This document shows, piece after piece, positions 17,860 through 26,680 of a stretch of DNA of 64,000 bases. Position numbers and translations under genes: made by a program. The stretch comes from Marinobacter orientalis (lineage in GTDB: Bacteria; Pseudomonadota; Gammaproteobacteria; Pseudomonadales; Oleiphilaceae): positions 124,001 through 188,000 of the forward strand of contig NZ_SRZX01000001.1 in the NCBI RefSeq assembly GCF_004792665.1. Reading direction: 5' to 3'. Under the pieces are notes generated by a model. That model made no database searches, was not told where the DNA came from, and saw only the letters and a program-made list of their open reading frames with translations. Numbering within the stretch: the first letter of the stretch is position 1; each line of letters begins with the position of its first letter.

Positions 17860-18279
17860 GTGACAACCTTACGGAACATGTGGATCAGAGTCTCGATGTC
17901 TGGATGGCCACTTTCAATTACCGGGCGGGGCGCTCACAATCGCAGGATAACTTACTTGCGAGTGAACACGCACCCGATGTCATCAAACGTGAAAACCCGG
18001 ATTCTTTTCCATTCCAGACGCCTGAACATCTACCTGGTCCGTTACCCCGAGGGTCATAAGATAGTGCCTCACGTAGATATGGTATCCGAGGGCCGGCTGT
18101 ACAAATTCAACTGTGTGCTGATCAAACCCAAAGCGGGTGGCCAGTTCATTTGCGAAAAAAACGTATTCAATCTGTCCGGACGATTCATTCTGTTCCGGCC
18201 AGACCTTTACCAGCACGGGGTTTCAAAGATCGAAAGCGGTAGCCGATGGCTACTGAGCTTTGCTTTGAGCCGAAACTGA
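17860..18279 (+). CDS. Small 2-oxoglutarate/Fe(II) oxygenase-like protein
   Basis: A 139-residue protein reading as a single double-stranded beta-helix. His71 and Asp73 (PHVDMV) and His119 (QHGV) form an HxD...H iron triad, and Arg129 (GSRWLLSF) is where 2-oxoglutarate would be held. The spacing of 46 residues between the pair and the last His is normal for this fold. Substrate unknown; related short members act on proteins or small molecules. The start is a GTG at 17860 without a strong ribosome site, so the N-terminus may be shorter. A PAS protein gene follows after 79 bases. Confidence 0.6.
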   Translation: MTTLRNMWIRVSMSGWPLSITGRGAHNRRITYLRVNTHPMSSNVKTRILFHSRRLNIYLVRYPEGHKIVPHVDMVSEGRLYKFNCVLIKPKAGGQFICEKNVFNLSGRFILFRPDLYQHGVSKIESGSRWLLSFALSRN

Positions 18280-18358
18280 TACAGAGCCGGGCGCAGTTCG
18301 TACATCACCTTGCGATCCATCAATCAGGGTCCACTTTTTTTCACGCAAAAGGACATGT

Positions 18359-18742
18359 ATGAACAATTCCAAAGAACTGCTGGAATCTCCACTCTTTAAA
18401 ACCGTGGCAGGCCTGGCTTTCGAGTCGGTGATGGTGACCGAAGCGACGGCTGACCATAAAAATTCCGTGATCGTGTATGTGAACCAGGCCTTCAGCAATC
18501 TGACCGGCTATTCAGCCGAAGAGGTGCTGGGCAAGACACCGGGACTACTGCAGGGGCCGGAAACCGAGAGTGGCGTAAAAGAAAGATTGGCGGAAGATCT
18601 GAAAAACAACCGGACCTTCCACGGCACCACTATTAATTATCGCAAAGACGGTTCGGCTTTTACCATTGAATGGAAAATTGCACCGGTGATGGATGGCGGT
18701 ACCGCCACGCATTACGTAGCGGTCCAGAGAGCTATTGATTAA
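18359..18742 (+). CDS. Stand-alone PAS/LOV-like sensor domain
   Basis: A 127-residue protein that is only a PAS domain: VIVYVNQAFSNLTGYSAEEVLGKTPGLLQGPETESGV, split here by key motifs NQAF, TGY and LLQGPET, then the INYRKDGSAFTIEWKIAPV strands. The sequence resembles LOV photoreceptors (LLQG, ET), but the flavin-adduct cysteine of the NCRFLQ motif is replaced by Pro (GKTPGLLQ), so a LOV photocycle is unlikely. It has no output domain and would need a partner. A convergent DUF3010 gene lies 36 bases downstream. Confidence 0.78.
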   Translation: MNNSKELLESPLFKTVAGLAFESVMVTEATADHKNSVIVYVNQAFSNLTGYSAEEVLGKTPGLLQGPETESGVKERLAEDLKNNRTFHGTTINYRKDGSAFTIEWKIAPVMDGGTATHYVAVQRAID

Positions 18743-18778
18743 GAATGTGAAATCCGCCTGAACGGAGCCAGCCAGCAG

Positions 18779-19210
18779 CTATTTTGCCATGTGCCCCACA
18801 TACGCGGCGGTAAAGGCGGGTTCCTGAAAAACCTTCAAGCCGGTGTCGGCAAAAGCAACGGACATTGGATTGCCTGCCAGCGTCGATTTTATCAGCGCTG
18901 GCGGCAGCAACCTTACTTCCAGCTCAACATCGCTGATCAGCTGGATGGCAGCCTCCAGTTTGAAGCTGATGGCGCCACCGGCAAACTTGCCTTTCGGCAT
19001 CCGCTCCCTGATCGCCACGCTGGTCACCCCGTGTTCAGCCATCAATGCGGCGAAAGCTGCCTGGAACTGTTTCAGGTCTTGCCGGGTGTGGTTCTTGTTC
19101 AGCGACAGCTTGCGCACCTTGCACTCCGGCAAACTGAACTGGTCCCGGTCGAGATTCAGTAAACACACAACCGCATCGCTGCCGCTAAGCTCGACTCCGC
19201 AAATAATCAT
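18779..19210 (-). CDS. DUF3010 family protein
   Basis: A 143-residue protein of the DUF3010 type. ICGVELSGSDAVVCLL begins it, and KNHTRQDLKQFQAAFAAL is a conserved helix; the fold looks like an RNase H or actin-like strand start, with Glu7 and Ser9 in GVELSG. The family is common in marine gammaproteobacteria and has no known reaction. It lies 27 bases from the SEC-C protein gene on the same strand, so the two may be co-transcribed. Confidence 0.75.
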   Translation of the reverse strand: MIICGVELSGSDAVVCLLNLDRDQFSLPECKVRKLSLNKNHTRQDLKQFQAAFAALMAEHGVTSVAIRERMPKGKFAGGAISFKLEAAIQLISDVELEVRLLPPALIKSTLAGNPMSVAFADTGLKVFQEPAFTAAYVGHMAK

Positions 19211-19237
19211 GCTTTGCTCTCTTTATGCTCATGACCC

Positions 19238-19582
19238 TCAGGCACAGCACTTCTTGAATTTAAAGCCACTGCCACAGATGCAAGGGTCATTGCGGGACGG
19301 TGCTTTGGCCGTGGTGACGGTCGCGCCTTTGTTCTGCAGTGCACTCAGTTCAGCGATGGATTCAGCAGCGCCCTCGCGGGTATCAACCATAATGTCCGCA
19401 TAGACTCTGGCCTCGGCCACCTGTGCTTCGATCTCGAGCTTGCGGGCCTCACTGGTAACCACCAGTGTCAGCGGGAACTTCTTGCTGCCACTCTTTTGGC
19501 TGGCGTTGGTCTGGAAGCCGCCGTAAGCGGTGTGGTGCTGGCGTGCGTCCTGCCGGCCTTTGAAGAAAAATTTGTCTGACAT
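19238..19582 (-). CDS. SEC-C zinc-motif protein (PBPRA1643-type)
   Basis: A 114-residue protein ending in the SEC-C motif DPCICGSGFKFKKCC, where Cys residues bind zinc as in the C-terminal tail of SecA. The middle region resembles a small family typified by a Photobacterium protein with SEC-C/SWIM motifs. Function unknown. ATG 19582 has AGGA 9 bases upstream; an in-frame ATG at 19630 is not supported. The strand and spacing tie it to the DUF3010 gene. Confidence 0.78.
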   Translation of the reverse strand: MSDKFFFKGRQDARQHHTAYGGFQTNASQKSGSKKFPLTLVVTSEARKLEIEAQVAEARVYADIMVDTREGAAESIAELSALQNKGATVTTAKAPSRNDPCICGSGFKFKKCCA

Positions 19583-19723
19583 GCTGAAATCCTGATGAAT
19601 GGAGAGGCACCCGGGCGCTTTAAGAAACACTGGCGACCACTGGCGAGACGTTTTAGCATGCTTCCAGAATTGGTTATATAGGCATAAGTGGAAATTCGTG
19701 CCGTAGAGAGTGAGTAGCGTTCA

Positions 19724-20182
19724 ATGAAAAAACCAATCCTGTACACCCTGGCGGCCATCGCAACCCTCGTTGTGCTTGGGATTGGCTACCTCTGGCTGAC
19801 CTTTGCCAGCCCCTATGGCTATAATCCGGCCGGAGACCTGCCTGACATTGATGACGACGCCACCTATTCGGTCTTTGTCTACGGCACCCTCACGGAGCCC
19901 TGGGTGCGCTGGCTGGTGATGGGGCGCGCCGGAGATGGTGAACCCGCAAAGCTGCCCGGCTTCCGTAAGGACGAACTGGACCTCAAGCCAGCTCCCGGGG
20001 CTGTCACCGAAGGGGAAGTCATCACAGTGAATGCCGATGAACTCCGGGCCCTCGATCGGTACGAGCGGCTGGGTGTTCGCTATGAGCGAGTGGAATTGAC
20101 GCTGCAGGATGGCGATTCAGCCTGGGTTTACCGGTTGATGGATCCACTCGTCTTGGAGCTTTCAGACGAGGTTTCCAATTAA
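19724..20182 (+). CDS. Membrane-anchored gamma-glutamylcyclotransferase-like protein
   Basis: A 152-residue protein with one N-terminal transmembrane helix (residues 7-27) and an AIG2/GGCT domain. FVYGTLTEPWVRW (near residue 51) is the YGTL signature, and the LDRYERLG block supplies the acidic residue of the fold. Members remove 5-oxoproline from gamma-glutamyl peptides, but anchoring at the membrane with the domain outside the cytosol would be unusual and the substrate is uncertain. It converges on the MscS gene with 22 bases between stops. Confidence 0.72.
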   Translation: MKKPILYTLAAIATLVVLGIGYLWLTFASPYGYNPAGDLPDIDDDATYSVFVYGTLTEPWVRWLVMGRAGDGEPAKLPGFRKDELDLKPAPGAVTEGEVITVNADELRALDRYERLGVRYERVELTLQDGDSAWVYRLMDPLVLELSDEVSN

Positions 20183-20204
20183 ATAAGGATTCGTCTTTGT
20201 CTGG

Positions 20205-21350
20205 TCATTTCGCTGCCAGCTTCGGGTACAAGGGCTCCATGATCGGCTTGAGCCCTTTGGCATCGTCAATAAACAACTGCAAATGGGGGAACGGAATCTC
20301 GATGCCAGCGGTGTCCAGGGCATCTTTCATCTGCTCCAGAATGTCCGCCATGATTCGCGGCTGTACATCCAGGTTGTCCGGAGTAATCCATACTTTGACT
20401 TCCAGATCCTGCGAGGAATCACCCAGGCTTTTGAGCATCACGCGTGGTTCCATGCCAGCGCCCTGCAACACCTCCGGGTGGCCAAGTAAAACCGGCATAA
20501 GAACTTCCCTGGCCGCCTTCGCAGACTCCTTGTAGGCAATGCCCACTTGAATATTAAGCCGGGTCGCACCTTCGGCACTGTAATTAATGATATCCGATGA
20601 CGCCACGCTATCGTTCGGAATCATTGCGAAAATATTATCCCGGGTGCGCAGCCAGGTGGTACGCAGTGCGATCTTGACCACTTTGCCATCCTGGCCGTTA
20701 ATCGTCACCCAGTCGCCGATGTGGAAGGGCCGCTCAATCAGCAGGGTAATACCGGCAATGAAGTTCGAAAGAGTGGACTGCGCCGCAAAACCGACCGCAA
20801 TACCGACGATGCCCAAACCTGCAATAATGGAGATTACATCAAACCCGAACTGGGCCAGTACTGTCACCAGAGCCAGGGTGCCGGCAAATACTGAAAACAG
20901 GTTTTCGACCAGCTGGCGGATCGACGGATCCAGGCGATAGCGAGTCACAGCCTCCTTCATCAGTCGCCTGACAATCATCCAGGCAACAAAAAATGCCAGG
21001 ACCATCAAGCCTGCCCTGGCCATGCCCTTGAGGAACTCGGGCGAGGCCCCGAATTGCGCCAGGATTACCAGCAAAGCACCCAGCCCGGCCAGGTAGCGGG
21101 CACCGCTGGATATTTGTGAGAACAACGCCTGTTGCGCCCGCTGCTTGCCTATCACCAGACGGATCGCACCGATCAGCAGCAGATAAGCTGCGACAAACAA
21201 CGCAAGGTAGAAAATGGAGATAAGCAGTTGGCTCAGTAACTGAGCCGCGAACTCTCCCCATTCCACATTCTCGCCGGTCAGAGCCTGGAGAGCCGCGCCC
21301 AGGTTTTGCCTCAGCTGTTCCGCCACTGCTGCGGAGAATGATTCAGCCAT
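20205..21350 (-). CDS. MscS-family mechanosensitive channel
   Basis: A 381-residue protein. There are about four N-terminal helices before the pore helix GLGIVGIAVGFAAQSTLSNFIAGI (MscS TM3 with the GxGxxGxAxGFA pattern), then the beta-domain with PFHIGDWVTINGQDGKVVKI, and a cytosolic cage with IPNDSVASSDIINYSAEG. The extra N-terminal helices make it larger than E. coli MscS. It would gate on membrane tension during osmotic downshift, and is plausible in a marine organism. It is 90 bases downstream of a pyridoxamine-oxidase-like gene. Confidence 0.87.
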   Translation of the reverse strand: MAESFSAAVAEQLRQNLGAALQALTGENVEWGEFAAQLLSQLLISIFYLALFVAAYLLLIGAIRLVIGKQRAQQALFSQISSGARYLAGLGALLVILAQFGASPEFLKGMARAGLMVLAFFVAWMIVRRLMKEAVTRYRLDPSIRQLVENLFSVFAGTLALVTVLAQFGFDVISIIAGLGIVGIAVGFAAQSTLSNFIAGITLLIERPFHIGDWVTINGQDGKVVKIALRTTWLRTRDNIFAMIPNDSVASSDIINYSAEGATRLNIQVGIAYKESAKAAREVLMPVLLGHPEVLQGAGMEPRVMLKSLGDSSQDLEVKVWITPDNLDVQPRIMADILEQMKDALDTAGIEIPFPHLQLFIDDAKGLKPIMEPLYPKLAAK

Positions 21351-21439
21351 CGGCTCGCTCCGCCTTATCTTGTGGCGACATAATTACGATCCCTGAAGAT
21401 GCATGATCTACGCAGAATCGCCCAATCACCCCAGGAAAT

Positions 21440-21931
21440 CTACTTTTCCAGACCAAACTTCTCGTGTTCCCCGAGATCTGGCTGTTCGCCTTTAATCTTG
21501 GCTTTGGCCGTTTTGACACTTTTCAGCATCTTGCTGCTGTCGCTGTTCCAGTGCTCTCCTTTCACAACCTTGATTTCCACCATGCCCACGTTGGGTGCAT
21601 CCTTCCCGTCAGGGAACCACGCAGCAACAAACGGATTCCAGTATTTGTCGATCAATGTCTTGTCCTGAATGGCACGGCCGACACCGGTGAGCGACACGTA
21701 GACATGCTCGTCGGGGTCAGCAAACGAAATACAGACATCGTTATCGCTCTCCAGCTCAAATACTTTTTCCGACTCCAGATCGGTGTAAAACCACAGAATG
21801 CCGTCATATTCATCCTGCACCAGCACCATGGGCCGTGACCGAAGCTCTTCGCCATGACGCGTTGTCAGCATTCCGGTCTTGATATCCTTGATGAGATTCC
21901 AGATTTTCTGCTTGTGCTCCGGGCTGGACAT
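21440..21931 (-). CDS. Pyridoxamine 5'-phosphate oxidase-like, general stress protein family
   Basis: A 163-residue split-barrel flavin protein. MSSPEHKQKIWNLIKDIKTGMLTT begins it and is typical of the Gsp26 type; GILWFYTDLESEKVFELESDNDVCISFADPDEHVYVSLTG is the FMN-side strand order; the KYWNPFVAAWFPDG block is the late family mark. It binds flavin or F420-like cofactor and is associated with general stress, without a known reaction. The only same-strand gene downstream is MscS. Confidence 0.82.
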   Translation of the reverse strand: MSSPEHKQKIWNLIKDIKTGMLTTRHGEELRSRPMVLVQDEYDGILWFYTDLESEKVFELESDNDVCISFADPDEHVYVSLTGVGRAIQDKTLIDKYWNPFVAAWFPDGKDAPNVGMVEIKVVKGEHWNSDSSKMLKSVKTAKAKIKGEQPDLGEHEKFGLEK

Positions 21932-22078
21932 ACATCTTCTCCTTTCAGCGTCTAAAAAGTTTCCGCCTGCAAATTCAGTATATTAAAAGCATTGAAATTT
22001 GCCACGTACCAAGGGCTACGATCGAAAACACGGATTGGTTTTTCGAGGAACAGTCAGAAAGTAAATCTCCCCTGGTTT

Positions 22079-22222
22079 TTAACGCTGCTTCCAGGTGCCA
22101 TCCGGCTGACACACGAGGGGTCCGATAACCGTGCCCGTTGGATAGGAGCGGCCGTTATAGACACAATCCGCCAGTGTCGCGGACGCAAAAAAGAGGCCAG
22201 CCAACAGTACAAGTACTCTCAT
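22079..22222 (-). CDS. Small secreted cysteine protein (47 residues)
   Basis: A 47-residue protein found by direct reading. A signal peptide (MRVLVLLAGLFFASATLA) is followed by a 29-residue mature region with two cysteines, CVYNGRSYPTGTVI...LVCQPDGTWKQR, probably a disulfide. The CxYNGxxYxxG...CQxDGTW pattern resembles small DUF1496-type periplasmic proteins, though the family is not certain. A strong site GGAGGTG lies 5 bases upstream of ATG 22222. It overlaps the upstream gene's stop by 4 bases (ATGA), giving coupling to the anchored protein at 22219-23085. Confidence 0.65.
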   Translation of the reverse strand: MRVLVLLAGLFFASATLADCVYNGRSYPTGTVIGPLVCQPDGTWKQR

Positions 22223-23085
22223 TTTTCACCTCCAACCCCTGTTAACACCATTGAAACGACCGCCTCCTGACCCATGACCATCTTTACCTGGTACCCCAGG
22301 GGCACGATGTAAGCCACGGCCGACTGTAACCGCTCCTGCCCTACATTTCCGTAAAGTGCCCTGGCAGTGTTGGCATTTATCATGATGACTTCGGTGGCAT
22401 CCGGGTCAGGTAGCCGGGTGCAGTGGAAGGGTCTCTCCGCGAACACAGACACCATTCTCTGTGTCTGCTCGCCATTGATCAGAAGCAGGTCATGACCGAT
22501 AAACTTGTGCCTTCGTGGCGAGCAAACGGCGGCCGAATTATCGGAAAGTTGCGAGTCCGGTACAAACGTTACCCGAACAGGTATGCCGACCTGCTGGAAA
22601 ATGCCTTCCTGTTGGTTCGCCGCCTCCCTGAGGCGCACAGCGGCCGGGGAATCGCGGTTGAGTCCGATTATTTCAAGGGCCGCGCTGAGGCTATGGATAT
22701 TTCGATAGGTATGGAACTGATGATCAAACGGGCCTGCACCATCCACTAGCAGGCCAATGATCTCTTTGGAAACCTCGTCTTGAGGTGAAAGTCTGCGTAA
22801 GTAATCCACAAACTCGACACTCTGAACGCTATACAGACCATATCGCTCCCTGAGCATCGCCCGCACGATGTCGGCCTGGCCTTCGTCTGCCATCACATCG
22901 TCGAAGAGGCTGGAGAGCTCATACTCCCGCCCGCTGAAATCAAGAACGACCGAGTTCCCGCCTTTGGTCTCCACCTTGAACAGGCCCGGGCCGGAACTGC
23001 TCAGCATCATGTAGGTGAAGAAAGCGGCGAACAGGAGCACCGCTACAATGACCAGGTTAGTGTGGATCTTTATCCCTTCACTCAT
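22219..23085 (-). CDS. Hypothetical membrane-anchored periplasmic protein
   Basis: A 288-residue protein with one N-terminal helix (NLVIVAVLLFAAFFTYMML, residues 9-27) and a large soluble domain that would be periplasmic. It has four blocks that look folded but match no family I recall. ATG 23085 is chosen over 23199, which lies in sequence that looks non-coding. The stop overlaps the small cysteine protein start by 4 bases. The pair is divergent from the Lon-like protease gene, about 320 bases apart. Confidence 0.6.
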   Translation of the reverse strand: MSEGIKIHTNLVIVAVLLFAAFFTYMMLSSSGPGLFKVETKGGNSVVLDFSGREYELSSLFDDVMADEGQADIVRAMLRERYGLYSVQSVEFVDYLRRLSPQDEVSKEIIGLLVDGAGPFDHQFHTYRNIHSLSAALEIIGLNRDSPAAVRLREAANQQEGIFQQVGIPVRVTFVPDSQLSDNSAAVCSPRRHKFIGHDLLLINGEQTQRMVSVFAERPFHCTRLPDPDATEVIMINANTARALYGNVGQERLQSAVAYIVPLGYQVKMVMGQEAVVSMVLTGVGGEK

Positions 23086-23405
23086 GGCGACAACCCCCCT
23101 TCCAGCATCCGGCTGAACATTCGGAGGATTCCCTGACGGCAAGAGCGTCATTGTAAGGACACGGGGCTCTAACAAAGGAATCAAAAGCGCCCCGCCCAAG
23201 TCACGCTAACCGTCCCAGCCGGCCTGCAGTGCGTTGTCGGGCGCCATCTTTTAAGTTAGTTCATCCCCTGAGGAAGTCAAACGAGGGGCCGAAATCAATG
23301 ACAACAAATAACGGATTACCAAAAAAAAAAGCGTTTAGTGGTCTATCCTTGAGTGAAATTCTCCGCAGTTTCCCAGGCTGCCAGTCAATCATCAGGAGGA
23401 CCTTG
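23086..23405. other. Divergent intergenic region before the Lon-like protease gene
   Basis: Some 320 bases between the minus-strand hypothetical gene and the protease gene. A lysine-rich frame (from ATG 23298) is continuous with the protease frame but has no ribosome site, so I treat it as leader. No RNA gene or clear promoter is visible. Confidence 0.45.
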
Positions 23406-25808
23406 ATGACATTACCCACGCCACTGACCCCGGAACAGGTCTATCACCGGTGCCCACTCGACCAACTGGATTTTGACACCACCGATTCGCTGGAGGACCT
23501 TGATCAGCCCTGCGGCCAGGAGCGCGTGCTGCGGGCCCTGGAGTTCGGGGCCAGTATGCAGGCAGACGGATTTAACCTGTTTGTCCTGGGGCCTGCCGGT
23601 GCTGGCAAGCACGACCTGGTCGAGCGTTTCCTTGGCAAACACGCCGAGCGGCAACCGGTACCTTCGGATTGGTGCCACGTTCACAACTTTGAGTTCCCGG
23701 ACCGGCCCGGGGCCATCCGTCTCGCAGCCGGGGAAGGACGGCAGTTCAAGAAAGATATGAATGACCTTTCCGCGGAGCTGCGCACGGCAATTCCGGCGAC
23801 CTTTGAAAGTGAGGAGTATCAGGCGCGTCTGCAGGAGCTGCAGGAGGAAGTGACAAAGCGCCAGAATCAGGGTTTGTCTGATATCCAGGAAGAAGCCAAC
23901 GCCAATAACATCGCCATGATAACAACGCCCTCGGGCTTCACCTTTGCCCCCATTCGCAATGGCGAGGTAATTGATCCGGAGGAATACAAAAAGTTCTCCG
24001 ATGAAGAAAAAGAACTCATCGAGTCCAAGGTGGAGGAACTTCAGAAGAAACTTCAGCAGACCATCCAACAGATTCCACGTTTACGCAAGGAGGTGCGACA
24101 GCGGGTTCACGAGCTGAATGAAGAAATGGTTCAGCTCACTCTCGGCGGACCGATCGGAGAGCTTCGCGAAAAATGGCGTCACCGGCCCGAAGTTGTCGAT
24201 CACCTGGATGCCATACGCGAGGATGTGGTGGAACATGCGGAAGCGTTCCAGGACAGCGAGAACGGTCCACCCAATGGTCTGCTGGGACGGTACCGGGTCA
24301 ATTTACTGGTGGATAATGCGGAAACAACGGGGGCACCCGTCATTTACGAGGACCTGCCTAATCATCAGCACCTGTCAGGCCAAATCGAACACCGGACCCG
24401 GCAGGGCACACTGTACACCGATTTCAGTCTGATAAAGGGTGGTGCTGTTCACCGGGCCAACGGTGGCTACCTGATCATTGATGCGCGTCGGATACTGACC
24501 CAGCCAATGGCATGGGAGAGCCTGAAGCGGATCCTGTTTTCCAGCGAGATCCGGGTCGAGTCCCTGGAACGGCTGTATGGATTGGCGAGCACCATAAGCC
24601 TGCAGCCGGAGCCCATTCCGGTATCGGTTAAAGTCGTGTTGCTGGGCGACCGCATGTTGTATTACCTGCTGTCCCACTATGATCCTGATTTTCTGGATCT
24701 GTTTAAAGTTGAGGCCGATTTTGAGGACGATCTCGATCGGGACGACGATAGCTATGGGCTCTATGCCCGCATGATTGCTACCATGGCGCGGAATCTGAAG
24801 TGCCGGCCTCTTGGCCGCGATGCGGTGGCAAGACTGATAGAGCAGGCAAGCCGGCTGGCGGCGGATCAGCGCAAGCTGACAGCGCACGATCGGGTGCTGC
24901 GGGATCTCGTCAGCGAGGCTGACCATTGGGCAGAGCAGGCCGGTGTCACTACCATGGCAGCGGATCATATCCAACAGGCGGTCGATGAGCGGGAGTTCCG
25001 CGCCAGCCGGATTCGCGAACAGAGTCGTGAGCAGATTAGCCGCGGCATTGTGATGATTGCGACCGAGGGTAAGACCGTGGGCCAGGTTAACGGCCTATCG
25101 GTGCTCAAACTCGGTGCTTCGATGTTTGGTCAGCCAACCCGCATCACCGCCACCGCGCGGCCAGGAAAAGCACAGGTTGTTGATATCGAAAGGGAAGCCA
25201 AGCTGGGCGGCCCGATTCACAGCAAGGCAGTGATGATTCTCTCCCGTTTTCTGGCCAGCCGATACGCCGGCGATGGCGAGTTGTCCCTGTCGGCAAGCCT
25301 GGCTTTCGAGCAGTCTTACGGCGGCGTAGAAGGCGATTCTGCTTCCGTCGCAGAAACCTGTGTTCTGCTGTCGGCAATCGGCCGTCTACCGTTGCGCCAG
25401 GCGTTTGCCGTCACTGGCTCGATGAACCAGCATGGGGAGGTTCAGGCAGTGGGCGGTGTTAACGAAAAAATCGAGGGTTTTTTTGAGGTTTGTCGTGAAG
25501 CCGGGAAGGTCCACGGGCAGGGCGTGATTTTACCGGCGAGTAATGTCGAACACCTGATGCTCAATTCGGCGGTTCGCGAGGCCATTGCCGATGGCGATTT
25601 CAGCATCTATCCGGTCTCGCACATCAATCAGGCGATTGAACTTCTGACGGGCATGGAAGCCGGCGAGCCGGACGGGAACGGGGAGTTCCCCGAGGCGTCC
25701 TTCAATCGGGCGGTGGCCGATCGCCTGTCCCGGTTTGCCGAAGTTAGCAGGAATCGGGATGACGGCGAGGGAAGCCGTGACAGCAATGGAGGCGCAAGCG
25801 GTGATTAA
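23406..25808 (+). CDS. Lon-like ATP-dependent protease (LonB/COG1067 type)
   Basis: An 800-residue AAA+ protease. Walker A is GPAGAGKHD (62-70), with a long coiled-coil inserted between about 140 and 270. The C-terminal Lon peptidase domain has the Ser-Lys dyad: Ser645 in GDSAS and Lys688 in NEKIEGF, 43 residues apart as in E. coli Lon. RITATARPGKAQVVDIEREAKLGG begins the peptidase domain. No N-terminal LON substrate domain is present. ATG 23406 has AGGAGG 6 bases before it. It leads an operon with a universal-stress-like gene (8-base overlap) and an esterase, suggesting a stress-response role. Confidence 0.9.
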   Translation: MTLPTPLTPEQVYHRCPLDQLDFDTTDSLEDLDQPCGQERVLRALEFGASMQADGFNLFVLGPAGAGKHDLVERFLGKHAERQPVPSDWCHVHNFEFPDRPGAIRLAAGEGRQFKKDMNDLSAELRTAIPATFESEEYQARLQELQEEVTKRQNQGLSDIQEEANANNIAMITTPSGFTFAPIRNGEVIDPEEYKKFSDEEKELIESKVEELQKKLQQTIQQIPRLRKEVRQRVHELNEEMVQLTLGGPIGELREKWRHRPEVVDHLDAIREDVVEHAEAFQDSENGPPNGLLGRYRVNLLVDNAETTGAPVIYEDLPNHQHLSGQIEHRTRQGTLYTDFSLIKGGAVHRANGGYLIIDARRILTQPMAWESLKRILFSSEIRVESLERLYGLASTISLQPEPIPVSVKVVLLGDRMLYYLLSHYDPDFLDLFKVEADFEDDLDRDDDSYGLYARMIATMARNLKCRPLGRDAVARLIEQASRLAADQRKLTAHDRVLRDLVSEADHWAEQAGVTTMAADHIQQAVDEREFRASRIREQSREQISRGIVMIATEGKTVGQVNGLSVLKLGASMFGQPTRITATARPGKAQVVDIEREAKLGGPIHSKAVMILSRFLASRYAGDGELSLSASLAFEQSYGGVEGDSASVAETCVLLSAIGRLPLRQAFAVTGSMNQHGEVQAVGGVNEKIEGFFEVCREAGKVHGQGVILPASNVEHLMLNSAVREAIADGDFSIYPVSHINQAIELLTGMEAGEPDGNGEFPEASFNRAVADRLSRFAEVSRNRDDGEGSRDSNGGASGD

Positions 25809-26664
25809 TCCTGAAAAATCCGAAAAGCAGGCGTCTGCGCGTGGCCGTATTCTGGTGCTTATCGACGGTTCACGGATGAGCTACGCGGCCCTGGAGGCTG
25901 CTGCAGATATTGCCGGAAAGCGGGATGCCGACATCCTGGGTGTGTTTGTTGAGGAGTTGAACCTGGTGCGCAGCGCCGGCTTCGGTTTTGCCCGGGAGGT
26001 TGGCTCGGTCTCCGGGACCAGCCGGCCACTCGATCCCGGCATTCTGGAGCAGCGCATGCGACGGCTGGCGGACCAGGCGCGTGCGGCCCTTGCCGGGGCC
26101 GTAAAGCAGCGGGGAGGCAAAGCCTCGCTCAGCATTGCCCGTGGTCGTGTCATTGAGGAGGTGCTGGCCTTGGTCGGCCCGGATGATCTCCTTGTACTCG
26201 GCCGTGCCGGCTGGTCTTCCCCGGGGGGTGCCCGGCTGGGCTCTACTGCACGGGGGCTGATTCGACAATCGCCCGGGCAGGTATTGTTGTGGTGCGAGCT
26301 GAAACCGCGATACCAGAACCGGGTGGTTGTTTTCCTGAATGAGCACGATGAGGCAAATCACCGGGCTGCGTTGGCAGCGATCGAGATCTGCCGGCACGAT
26401 CACCAACCGGTGACCATCGTTCTGGGCACTGACGGCGAGCCAGCCGCCGAGCGGCTCGACGCAATCAGGCAGGAGCTTGAGGTGCTCGGGGCCAGCACCC
26501 GATTGCGGGTCATGTCCGATCCAAATCCGGCAACCGTAGCCCGGGTACTTCGCGAGGAGCGCGCCTCGCAACTGGTGATCAGTCGCAACTCCGGACTCTT
26601 CAACGAACCCGGCACAGAACAACTGTTGGCAGCGCTGAATCTCCCTATTACCGTGACACCCTGA
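25801..26664 (+). CDS. Universal stress protein-like, two-domain
   Basis: A 287-residue protein with two Usp-like halves. ILVLIDGSRMSYAALEAAADIAGKRDADILGVFV starts the first, and GRVIEEVLALVGPDDLLVLGRAG is its end; ARLGSTARGLIRQSPGQVLLW is the usual phosphate-loop region in modified form. The second half (from YQNRVVVFLNEHD) is more divergent. The start is taken as GTG 25801 with GGAGG 8 bases upstream; ATG 25786 in the same frame contains that site. It overlaps the protease gene's end by 8 bases, so it is translationally coupled. Function is probably stress adaptation. Confidence 0.72.
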   Translation: MINPEKSEKQASARGRILVLIDGSRMSYAALEAAADIAGKRDADILGVFVEELNLVRSAGFGFAREVGSVSGTSRPLDPGILEQRMRRLADQARAALAGAVKQRGGKASLSIARGRVIEEVLALVGPDDLLVLGRAGWSSPGGARLGSTARGLIRQSPGQVLLWCELKPRYQNRVVVFLNEHDEANHRAALAAIEICRHDHQPVTIVLGTDGEPAAERLDAIRQELEVLGASTRLRVMSDPNPATVARVLREERASQLVISRNSGLFNEPGTEQLLAALNLPITVTP

Positions 26665-26680
26665 CAGACAAGGGCAACAG

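Noticed and set aside
23298..23405. N-terminal extension of the Lon-like protease from ATG 23298
   Set aside because: No ribosome site there, while AGGAGG precedes ATG 23406, which also matches the usual start of the family.
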